Below, piece after piece: positions 23,001 through 35,000 of a stretch of 64,000 bases of DNA. The stretch comes from Paenibacillus sp. FSL R7-0273 (GTDB lineage: Bacteria > Bacillota > Bacilli > Paenibacillales > Paenibacillaceae), in the NCBI RefSeq assembly GCF_000758625.1, contig NZ_CP009283.1, positions 6,379,501 through 6,443,500 of the forward strand. Direction: 5' to 3'. Both the position numbers and the translations under genes were made by a program. Under the pieces are notes generated by a model, which worked only from the letters and a program-made list of their open reading frames with translations, was not told the DNA's origin and did not search any database. The number at the start of each line of letters is the position of its first letter. Positions within the stretch are counted from its first letter, which is position 1.

Positions 23001-26000
23001 CGCCGCTGTCGCTGAGCATATAGCGGATGCGCTCTGCAGGCAGCGCCGGATCGATCGGCAGGTACGCCCCGCCGGCCTTCAGGATGCCATAGAGTCCTAT
23101 CATCAGCTCCAGCGAGCGTTCCGCCATAACCGCCACGATATGCTCCGGCCCCACAGCGTGACCGCGCAGCGTCCACGCCAGCTGATTCGCCTGCGCGTTC
23201 AGCTCCGCGTAGGTCAGCTGCTGATCGCCATACACGACCGCCACCGCACCCGGCGTCTTCTCCACCTGCGCTTCGAACAGTCCCTGGATTGTCGCTTCCC
23301 GCGGATACGCCGCCGCTGTGTCGTTGAACCCCTGCAGCAGCTGCACCTTCTCCTCCTCCGTTACAAGCGTATACACGCCAATGCTTGCTTCCGGCTGTCC
23401 TGCTATTTGGGACAAGAGCTGTTCAAAGTGCAGCAGGTACCGTTCGGCCGTCTCCCCGTTGAACAGCGCGCGGCAGTATTCCAGCGTCAGCTGGAGGCCT
23501 TGATCCTGCTCCACAGCATTCAGCGTTAAGTCAAACTTCGTCGCCGAATGACTCAGCTCAGCCGCACGAACGTCAACGTCCGCCAGACGGAAGCTCGCCT
23601 GCTCCATGTTCTGCAGCACCAGCATCGTGTCAAACAACGGGTTGCGGCCCATTTCGCGCCGCACGTTCAGCTTCTCCACCAGTTCCTCAAACGGGTAGTC
23701 CTGATGCTCAAACGCCGACAATGTCCGCTCCTTCACTTCGTGCACGAAGTCGATAAACCGCTTCTCCCCGGATGGGGCATTGCGCAGCGCCAGCGTGTTC
23801 ACGAACATCCCGATCATAGCTTCTGTATCCCCATGCGTCCGGCCCGACACCGGCGTCCCGACCACAATGTCGCTTTGCCCCGTGTACTTGTGCAGCCACA
23901 CGTTATACGCTGCCAGCAGCACCATGTACAGTGTTGCTCCCGTCTCTGCCGCAATCTGCTTCAGCCTCTCGGCAACGTCCTGACTGATCTGCGTATACAC
24001 CCGGCCGCCTTCACTCCCCGGCACCGCTGGGCGTATCCGGTCAGCTGGCAGTTCCAGCACCGGTGCTACTTCCGCATAGGCCGATAGCCAGTACGCCTCA
24101 TGTGCCTGCATCCGCTCCACTTCGAGCACGCCCTGCTGCCACACCGCGTAGTCCTTGTACTGGATCCGCAGCGGCGTCAGCTCTTCACCGGCATACGCCG
24201 CCATGAAGTCCGACACCAGAATATTCATCGACACACCGTCTGACACGATATGATGCATATCCCACACCAGCCAATAACGCTCCGCTGCCAGCCGCAGCAG
24301 TCCGGCCCGCAGCAGCGGTGCCTCATCCAGTGTGAACGGCCGTACGAAATTCCATATGAGCTCCTGTGCCTGCGGCTCCTCCACTTCCTGAAGCACTAAT
24401 TCAAACGGCACCTCTTCGTGTATCTGCTGTCTCGGCACGCCGTCCACCCATGTGAACGACGTGCGCAGCGACTCATGGCGGGCAATAACCGCAAGAATCG
24501 CTTGCTCCAGCCGTCCCGTATCCACCTGACCGGCCAGTTCCACAACGCCAGGCATGTTGTAGCGCGTGCTCTCCGGCTCCAGCTCATGCAGCACATACAG
24601 CCGCCGCTGCGCCGAAGACAGCGGGTAATCCTTGTCCAGACTGGTCGGCTCGATAGAGCTGTATGCCGTCTTCAACATTCCCTCCATCTTCTGAGCCTGC
24701 TCTTTGATCGTGGTAAGGAGGAATACTTCCTGCAGCGTCAGCTCTACATTCATCGTCTTCTGTATTTTGGACACCAGCGCGGTTGCCCGCAAGGAGTGCC
24801 CGCCAACTGCAAAAAAGTCGTCACTTACCCCTATGTTCTCTAAACCAAGCACGTCCCGCCAAATGTTGAGCAGCTTCCGCTCCGTTTCGGTGCTTGGTGC
24901 CTCATACTGTTCTTCCGAATGCATTCTGGTGTCCGGCTCCGGTAACGCTTTGCGGTCCAGCTTGCCGTTAGGAGTCAGCGGCAAACGCTCCATCGGTATC
25001 ACATACCCTGGTATCATATACGCCGGTAACGTCCGCCCAAGGTGCTCCCGAATATCCGCCGAGGCTGTCTCCTGCTGCAGCACCACGTACGCACACAAAT
25101 ATTTTCCGCCGGCTGCATCCTCTCGGGCGGCGACCACCGCTTCACGTACCATCTCATGTCTCAGCAACTGGTTTTCGATTTCTCCAAGCTCCACCCGGTA
25201 GCCCCGGATCTTCACCTGGTGATCTTGACGTCCCAGAAACTCCATGTTACCGTCCGGCAGCATTCGCCCCATGTCCCCCGTCCGGTATATCCGCCCCTGC
25301 GGCACAAACGGATTTTGCATAAACGATGCGCTTGTCTTGGCCGGATCGTTCAAATATCCTCTGGCTACACCCACGCCCCCGATATACAGCTCTCCGGCCA
25401 CCCCGTATGGCACCGGATGCCAATCAGCGTCCAGAATGTAGAAGGTATTGTTCGCCAGCGGCTTTCCGTACGGAATGCTTGTCAAATCCGCCGGAACTTT
25501 CTCGATCGGATAGTAGTTGGACCATACGGTTGCTTCCGTCGCACCCCCAAGTCCTATCACTTGAACGTGAGGGAAGTATGCCTTCGCCCGTTCCGCCAAA
25601 TCGGTCGGAATCCAGTCCCCGCTCACCAGCGCCAGCCGCAGAGCTTTCTGGCTAAACGCCTCTTCTTGTTCCTCTATGCTGTGCAGCACATGGTTCAGCG
25701 TCGTCGGCACCGAGTCCCAAATCGTAATCGCTTCCTGTTCCAGCAGCCGCTGCATCTGTTTTGGATCCTGTACCTGCTCCCGGCTTGCAATCACAATCTG
25801 GGCTCCCGCCGCAAGAGGGCCGAAAATGTCATACACTGACAAATCAAAGCACATCGAAGTAATGAATAAAAGCCGGTCTTCCTCATGAACGCTAAATTCC
25901 TGATTGACCCAGCTGACCAAGTTTACCGCCGAATGATGTTCAATCATGACCCCTTTCGGTTCTCCGGTTGAGCCGGATGTATAAATGATGTACGCCAATT

Positions 26001-29000
26001 CCTTTGAATCTTTGGCAAGCTGCAGCGCCCCGCCGGAATGCTCAATCAGCGAAGGGTCCCGGCTGTCCACAACTTGCATTGGCGCTCCTTCATACGTCTG
26101 GTCGACGACAAGGATGCTTACTCCTGCATGGCCAATAATATGCGCAATTCGGCTTTGCGGGTAATCCGGGTCAATCGGTACATACGCTGCGCCGGCTTTC
26201 AGAATCGCCAGCATCCCGATGATCATCTCAAAGCTCCGCCCGGTCATTAACCCGACATGATCATTGACTTTCACCCCGCGGGCCTGCAGCCGCCGCGCCA
26301 ATCGGTTCGATCGCTCGTCCAGCTCCCGATAGGTTAATTTTTGGCTCTTCCAGCTTAAAGCAGGCCGCTCGGGCGTCCTCGCCGCTTGTTCCTCAACCAG
26401 CTGGTGCAGCGTCTTCTCTGCTGCGTACGGCGTACCCGTACGGTTCCATTCATACACGATCCCATGCCGTTCCGCACTCGTCATCAGATGCTCCATCGAC
26501 AAGAGATCGCTCTCCTCGTCGCACAAAGCCTCTAAGATTCGTTCGTACCAGGCAAACGCCGTTTCGATCTCCCGGTCATCAAAATACCCCGGCGCGTATT
26601 TGATCTGCATGTTCAGTTCCTGAAGGGATTGAGATACCTCCAAATCAAACCATGTATTCGTCATCTCATTGGCTTCAAGGTTAAAATGGACCGGCTCTGA
26701 TACCAGCTCATCCCCCAGCTGCTCCTCCAGCACATGGAAATCGGTATAATTAAACAGCGTATCGAAGACCGGGTTGACCGACGGGCTTGACACTTCACCT
26801 ATTAAATGGGCAATGTCGACCAGAAACAGCTCATGCGCCTTCATTTGTGCAAGCTGCTGTTTCGTCCGGCTCACCAGTTCCGACTTCGACACCTGACCTG
26901 TCACTCCTATGCGTAGCGGTACCGTATTGAGGAAGCAGCCCAACACCTTGTCTGCATCCTCCATGGCCGGCCGGTCGTGGCTGACCACACCTGTAACAAT
27001 CTCTTCCTCCGTCGTCAGAATGCCCAGCAAATAGACGTGCGCACTCAAGCACAGCTCCTTGACCGTACATCCGTACCGCTTCGCCTGCCGTTTCAAGGAA
27101 CCCAGCAGCGTACGGCTGAGGGGTCTGCGGTATATTTTGCTGACCGCTCCCCGCTCCCTCCTCTTGCCTGCGTAGTTGAACGGCAGCTTGTTCCGGGTGT
27201 ACCCCGCCAGTTCCCTGATCCAATATTGCCGGCTCTCCTCGTCGCTCTCCCGGAACCGGTTGATCGCCACATAATCCCTGTAGCTGCTTTGAAGCGCCTG
27301 CGTCTCAACCGGCTTGCCCTGCAGCAGCTGCTGATATATATCCATGGCCTCCTGCTGGAAGGACGCCAGGCTCCATCCGTCCAACACCGCATGATGGATC
27401 GTAGAAACCATGCAATAATCATTGTGTGTGTTCAGCCGGAACAAGCGAACCCGCCACAGCACCTCTTCGTCAAACCGGAACAAGCTTTGCTTGTCTTGTT
27501 CAATGTATGCCTGGATCACACGCTCCTGCGCCTCATGGCTGATTGAGGAAATATCCTCTGACAAAAGATTCGGCGTGATCCGGGTATGCACGATCTGGAC
27601 CTCTTCCTCAAAATGTGTGAGATCAAAGGTGGTACGCAGGATTGGATGCTTATCGGATAACCGCTGCAGCGCTTCCGCCAACCGGTCCGTCGACACGATC
27701 TTGAAATGGTACAGAAACTGATCGTGGTATATCGGCTCCTCCGGCCGCAATCTCGAGTAGAACACCATGCTCTGCTGAATTTTGCTCAGCGGATACACGT
27801 CCTCGTAATCCTCCGGCAGATGCCTCGCCTGGTCCGGATCCTCCATGATGCGCCGCTTCATCTGCTCCAGCATCTCCCGTCCCAACTCCAGCTGCCGCTC
27901 CGCCTTTCCCTCTTGAGATAAAAAGCCGGCCAGCTCGCCGATGGTCTGATGCAGGTACAGCTCTTTTAACGGAAGAGTAACGTCCAGGTCACGGTTGATC
28001 CGGCTGACCAGGCGGATCGCCTTGATCGAGTCGCCGCCCAGCACAAAAAAGTTATCATGAATGCCGACCTGCTCCGCCCCCAGCACGTCCTGCCAAATCT
28101 CCACCAGCTTCAGCTGCGCCGGCGTGCTTGGCGCTTCGTAGACGCTGCCGGTTTGCGCCGCTTCCGGCACCGGCAGCGCCTTACGGTCCACCTTGCCGTT
28201 AGTGCTCAGCGGCAGCTGCTCCAGCTCCACAAAGTAGGACGGAATCATGTAATCCGGCAGCTGTCCCGCCAAGTGTGAACGCAGCTCCGGTACAGCAACC
28301 ACCTCATCGCTCACATAATATGCGCATAAGTACGCCTGTCCCTGCTCATCCTCACGGGCCAGCACCACCGCTTCGCGGATGGACGCATGCGCCAGAAGCC
28401 GCGCCTCAATCTCCCCGCACTCGATCCGGTAGCCCCGGATCTTCACCTGATGGTCGATCCGCCCCAGATACTCCAGGTTTCCGTCCGGTAGCCATCTCGC
28501 CAGATCCCCGGTCCGGTACATCCGTGCCCCCGGTTCAAACGGGTTGTCCACGAATTTCTCCGCCGTCAGCTCCGGGTTGTTCAAGTACCCCCGCGCCAGA
28601 CCTTCTCCCGCAATGCACAGCTCGCCTGCGACGCCGACCGGCTGCAGCTGCTGTCCGTCACCAAGAATATAGGCCCGCAGCGTCGGAAGCGGCTTGCCGA
28701 TGTTGCTGATGCCGCTTGTAATCTCCGCCTCTCCCAGCTTCTTGTATGTCACGTGCACTGTCGTTTCCGTGATCCCGTACATATTGATCAAATCCGTATC
28801 CGGATACTTCCGCTGCCATGACCGCAACCGCCCCGGCGCCAGCGCTTCCCCGCCAAAGATAACGGTCCGCACGCACAGCTCCGCGTCCGCCTCTTCCATT
28901 TCACGTTGCGACAACGCATAAAACGCGCTCGGCGTCTGGTTCAGCACCGTCACCCGTTCCTGCCTCAGCAGCCGCACCATCTGCTCCGGATCCCTCGCCG

Positions 29001-32000
29001 TCATCAATGGCACAACGACCAGCTTGCCTCCATAGAGCAGTGCGCCGTACATTTCCCAGACCGAGAAATCGAAGCAATAGGAGTGGAACAGCGTCCACAC
29101 ATCCCGCTCATTGAAATCAAACGCCATGCGGTCATTGAACAGCAGCCGCACCACGTTCCGGTGCGTAATCATCGTCCCTTTCGGCTTTCCGGTTGTCCCT
29201 GAAGTATAGATCACGTAGGCCAGCTGCTCCGGCGTTGCCGTCTGCGGCGGATTCCCCGTCTGCTCCGGCACTGATTCCCCTGCATACACCCGGCAGCCCG
29301 CAAACGGAAGCGCCGGCGTCCGAAGCTCGGCAGCCCGGTTTGTCACCAGCCACTCCGCCCCGCTGTCCCTCAATGTATAAGCAATCCGCTCGGCCGGATA
29401 ATCCGGATCGATCGGCACGTACGCCCCGCCGGCCTTCAGGATGCCGAGCATCCCGACGACCATCTCCAGCGAGCGCTCCATCAAAATTGCCACGATACGC
29501 TCCGGACCTACGCCATGGCCGCGCAGCGTCCACGCCAGCTGATTCGCCTGCGCGTTCAGCTCCGCGTAGGTCAGCTGCTGGTCGCCATACACGACCGCCA
29601 CCGCACCCGGCGTCTTCTCCACCTGCGCTTCGAACAGTCCGTGGATTGTCGCTTCCCGCGGATACGCCGCCGCTGTGTCGTTAAATCCGTACACCAGTTG
29701 CTCCTTCTCCGCTGGTGTTACAAGCTCGTACGCGCCAATGCTTGCTTCCGGCTGTCCTGCTATTTGGGACAAGAGCTGTTCAAAGTGCAGCAGGTACCGT
29801 TCGGCCGTCTCCCCGTTGAACAGCGCGCGGCTGTATTCCAGCGTCAGCTGGAGGCCTTGATCCTGCTCCACAGCATTCAGCGTTAAGTCAAACTTCGTCG
29901 CCGAATGACTCAGCTCAACCCCACGAACGTCAACGTCCGCCAGACGGAACCCCGCCTGCTCCATGTTCTGCAGCACCAGCATCGTGTCAAACAACGGGTT
30001 GTGCCCCATATCGCGCCGCACGTTCAGCTTCTCCACCAGTTCCTCAAACGGGTAGTCCTGATGCTCAAACGCCGACAATGTCCGCTCCTTCACCTCGCGT
30101 ACGAAGTCGATAAACCGCTTCTCCCCGGACGGGGCATTGCGCAGCGCCAGCGTGTTCACGAACATCCCGATCATAGCTTCTGTATCCCCATGCGTCCGGC
30201 CCGACACCGGCGTCCCGACCACAATGTCATTCTGGCCCGTGTACTTGTGCAGCCACACGTTATACGCTGCCAGCAGCACCATGTACAGCGTTGCTCCCGT
30301 CTCTGCCGCAATCCGTTCCAGCCCCTCGGCTACGTCCGCACGGATCTGTGCATGAACCTTCCCGCCTTCGCTGCCCTGGACGGCCGGACGCAGCCGGTCA
30401 GCCGGCAGCTCCAGCACCGGCGCTTCCTCCGCATAAGCCGATAGCCAGTACGCCTCATGTGCCTGCATCCGCTCCACTTCGAGCACGCTCTGCTGCCACA
30501 CCGCATAGTCCTTGTACTGGATCCGCAGCGGCGCCAGCTCCTCACCGGCATACGCCGCCATGAAGTCCGACACCAAAATATTCATCGACACGCCGTCTGA
30601 CACGATATGATGCATGTCCCACACCAGCCAATAACGCTCCTCCGCCAGCCGTAGCAATCCGGCCCGCAGCAGTGGGGCCTCATCCAGCGCGAACGGCCGG
30701 ACGAAGCTCCGGGTGAACTCTTGTGCCCGCGACTCTTCCGCTTCCTGAAGCACTAATTCAAACGGGGCTTCTCCGTGTATGTGTTGTCTCGGTTCGCCGT
30801 CTGCCCATGTGAACGACGTGCGCAGCGACTCATGGCGGGCAATAACCGCACGAATCGCTTGCTCCAGACGTTCCATATCCACCTGACCGGCCAGTTCCAC
30901 AACGCCAGGCATGTTGTAGCGCGTGCTCTCCGGCTCCAGCTCATGCAACACATACAGCCGCCGCTGCGCCGAAGACAGCGGGTACGAGGCCTGTACCGCC
31001 GCCGGCTCAATCCGGCCGTAGCCGCTTTGTTCGGCGCTGCGCACATGGGCCGCCAATGCCTTCACTGTCGGCCGTGCGAACAGCTCCCGCAGCGGCAGCT
31101 CGACGCCCAGCTGCTGATGAATCCGCGATACCAGCGCCACCGCTTTCAGCGAGTGGCCGCCGCGCTCGAAGAACGAATCGTTGATCCCGACCTCATTGAC
31201 CCCGAGCACCACAGCGAACAACGCCGCCAATTGCGTCTCCAGCACATCCCGCGGCGCTTCGCAGCCTTCGGTGTACGCTTCCCGGTCCGGCGCTGGAAGT
31301 GCCTTACGGTCTACCTTGCCGTTGTTGTTCAGCGGAATTCTTTCCAGCTCCACAAAATAAGACGGAATCATGTAATCCGGCAGCTGTATTGCCAAATGTG
31401 CACGCAGTTCCGGCACAGCAACCGCCGCGTCGCTCACAAGATATGCACATAAATACGCATGCCCCTGCTCATCCTCACGGGCCATCACTACCGCTTCGCG
31501 GACAGACGCATGCGCCAGAAGCCGCGCCTCGATCTCCCCGCACTCAATCCGGTAGCCCCGAATCTTCACTTGGTGGTCAATCCGCCCCAAGTACTCCAGG
31601 CTGCCGTCCGGCAGCCATCTTGCCAGATCGCCCGTCCGGTACATGCGCATTCCCGGCCCAAACGGGTTATCTAAGAATTTCTCCGCCGTCAGCTCCGGCC
31701 GGTTGTAGTACCCTCGTGCCAAGCCGTCCCCTGCAATACACAGTTCACCCGCGACACCCACCGGCTGCAGCTGCCGCTTGTCATTTACAATGTACAGCTG
31801 CGTATTGGCCATCGGCCCCCCGACGGTCACGGTCTGCTCAGCGGTGACTTCCCGCACTGCGGACCAAATCGTCGTCTCCGTCGGACCGTACATATTGAAT
31901 AGTGCGGCCTTTGACTTGCTTTGCAGCTCCGTCAGCAGCTCGCCCGTCCAGGCCTCTCCACCAATCAGGATTTCGGTTACGCCTTCCAGCCACGCGTCAC

Positions 32001-35000
32001 AGCCCGCCGATAACAGCATCTTCACCCGTGATGGCGTCATCTGCACCATGCCGATGCGCTGGCGCCCGATCAGCTCCGCCAGCTGCTGAGGGTCCTTCTG
32101 CTGCTCTTTGCTCGCTGCCACGACCCGCATGCCTTGTGTCAACGCCAGCAGCGTCTCCACCACTGAGATGTCAAACGACAGTGTCGTCGCAAATAAAATC
32201 GACTTCGCCGGGGCAAAGGGAATCACTTGCGCCATCCCGGTGATGAAGTTAACTACCGAGCGGTGCTCTATCATGACCCCTTTGGGATTTCCCGTCGTGC
32301 CTGAAGTGTAGATCATATACGCCAAACGCCGGGAATCCAGCTCTAGCGGCAGGTCGGCCCCCGATTGCCCTTGTTCACCAGGCGTCAGCTCGACTACCGC
32401 GCCCTCAAAACCGCCGACATCCAGACCAGGCCCCAGCAGCAGCACTGCCGCTCCGCTGTCGCTGAGCATATACCGGACCCGCTCAGCGGGCAGCGACGGA
32501 TCGATCGGCAGATATGCCCCGCCGGCTTTCAGAATGCCGAGCATTCCGGCAATCAGCTCCAGCGAGGGTTCCGCCATCATCGCCACAATGCCGTCCGGCC
32601 CCACGCCCTGACCGCGCAGCATCCGCGCCAGTTGATTCGCCCGCGTGTTCAGCTCCGCGTAGGTCAGCTGCTGATCCAGGTACACGACCGCCACTGCATC
32701 AGGCGTCCTGGCCGCTTGTTCCTCAACCAGCTGGTGGAGCGTCTTCTCTGTGGCGTATGGCACATCCGTCCGGTTCCATTCATACGCCAGATCTTGCCGT
32801 TCCCCAGCCGTCATCAGATGCTCCATCGACAAGAGATCACTCTCCTCGTCGCACAAAGCCTCTAAGATTCGTTCGTACCAGGCAAACGCCGTTTCGATCT
32901 CCCGGTCATCAAAATACCCCGGCGCGTATTTGATCTGCATATACAGCTTCTGTAGGGCTTGAAAAATCTCCAGATCAAACAATGTATTCGTCATTTCGTT
33001 TGCGTCCAAACTTAGTGACGCCGTCTCCCATGCCCTCTCTTGGCCCGTCCGCATTTCCTCCAGCACATGGAAATCAGTATAGTTAAACAGCGTATCAAAG
33101 ACCGGGTTGACCGACAGGTTTGACACTTCACCGATTAAATGGGCGATTTCGGCTAGAGACAATTCATACGCCTTCATTTGTGCAAGCTGCTGTTTCGTCC
33201 GGCTCACCAGTTCCGACTTCGACACCTGACCTGTCACTTCTGTGCGGAGCGGCACCGTATTGAGGAAGCAGCCCAACACCTTGTCTGCATCCTCCATGGC
33301 CGGCCGGTCGTGGCTGACCACACCTGTAACAATCTCTTCCTCCGTCGTCAGAATGCCCAGCAAATAGACGTAAGCGCTTAAGCACAGCTCCTTGACCGTA
33401 CATCTGTACCGCTTCGCCTGCCGCTCCAAGGATTCAAGCAGCGTACGGCTCAGGGGTCTGCGGTATATTTTGCTGACCCCTCCCCGCTCCCTCTTCTTGC
33501 CCGCGTAGTTGAACGGCAGCTTGTTCCGGGTATACCCCGCCAGTTCCCTGATCCAATATTGCCGGCTCTCCTCGTCACTCTCCCGGAACCGGTTGATCGC
33601 CACATAATCCCTGTAGCTGCTTTGCAGCGCCTGCATCTTGGCCGGCTTTCCCTGCAGCAGCTGCCGATAAAGGTCCACAGCCTCCTGCTGGAGGGATGCC
33701 AGGCTCCATCCGTCCAGCATTGCATGGTGGATTGTAGCCACCATGCAATAATTATCCTGGGGATCCAGCCGGAACAAGTGAACCCGCCACAGCACCTCTT
33801 CGTCAAACCGGAACAAGCTTTGCTTGTCTTGTTCAATGTATGCCTGGATCACACGCTCCTGCGCCTCATGGCTGAGTGAGGAGATATCTTCCGACAAAAG
33901 ATTCGGCGTGATCCGGGTATGCACGATCTGGACTTCTTCCTCAAAATGTGTGAGATCAAAGGTGGTGCGCAGGATCGGATGCTTATCGGATAACCGCTGC
34001 AGCGTTTCCGCCAACCGGTCCGTCGACACGATCTTGAAATGGTACAAAAACTGATCGTGGTATATCGGCTCCTCCGGCCGCAGTCTCGAGTAGAACACCA
34101 TGCTCTGCTGAATTTTGCTCAGCGGATACACATCCTCGTAATCCTCCGGCAGATGCTTCGCCTGTTCCGGATCCTCCATGATGCGCCGCTTCATCTGCTC
34201 CAGCATCTCCCGCCCTGACTCCAGCTGCCGGTTCGGCTTATGCTCCTGCACTAGAAGCCCGGCCAGCTCGCCGATGGTCTGATGCAGGTACAGCTCTTTT
34301 AACGGAAGAGTAACGTCCAGGTCACGGTTGATCCGGCTGACCAGGCGGATCGCCTTGATCGAGTCGCCGCCCAGCATAAAAAAGTTATCGTGGATGCCGA
34401 CCTGCTCCGCCCCCAGCACGTCCTGCCAAATCTCCACCAGCTGCAGCTGCGCCGGCGTGCCCGGTGCTTCGTAGACGCTGCCGGTTTGCGCCGCTTCCGG
34501 CACCGGCAGCGCCTTACGGTCCACCTTGCCGTTAGTGCTCAGCGGCAGCTGCTCCAGCTCCACAAAGTAGGACGGAATCATGTAATCCGGCAGCTGTCCC
34601 GCCAAGTGTGAACGCAGCTCCGGTACAGCAACCACCTCATCGCTCACATAATATGCGCATAAGTACGCCTGTCCCTGCTCATCCTCACGGGCCAGCACCA
34701 CCGCTTCGCGGATGGACGCATGCGCCAGAAGCCGCGCCTCAATCTCCCCGCACTCGATCCGGTAGCCCCGGATCTTCACCTGATGGTCGATCCGCCCCAG
34801 ATACTCCAGGTTTCCGTCCGGTAGCCATCTCGCCAGATCCCCGGTCCGGTACATCCGTGCCCCCGGTTCAAACGGGTTGTCCACGAATTTCTCCGCCGTC
34901 AGCTCCGGGTTGTTCAAGTACCCCCGCGCCAGACCTTCTCCCGCAATGCACAGCTCGCCTGCGACGCCGACCGGCTGCAGCTGCTGTCCGTCACCAAGAA

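Noticed and set aside
32800..34190. C* domains as dual condensation/epimerization domains
   Set aside because: The extra N-terminal HH(I/L)xxxxGD motif of dual C/E domains is not present.
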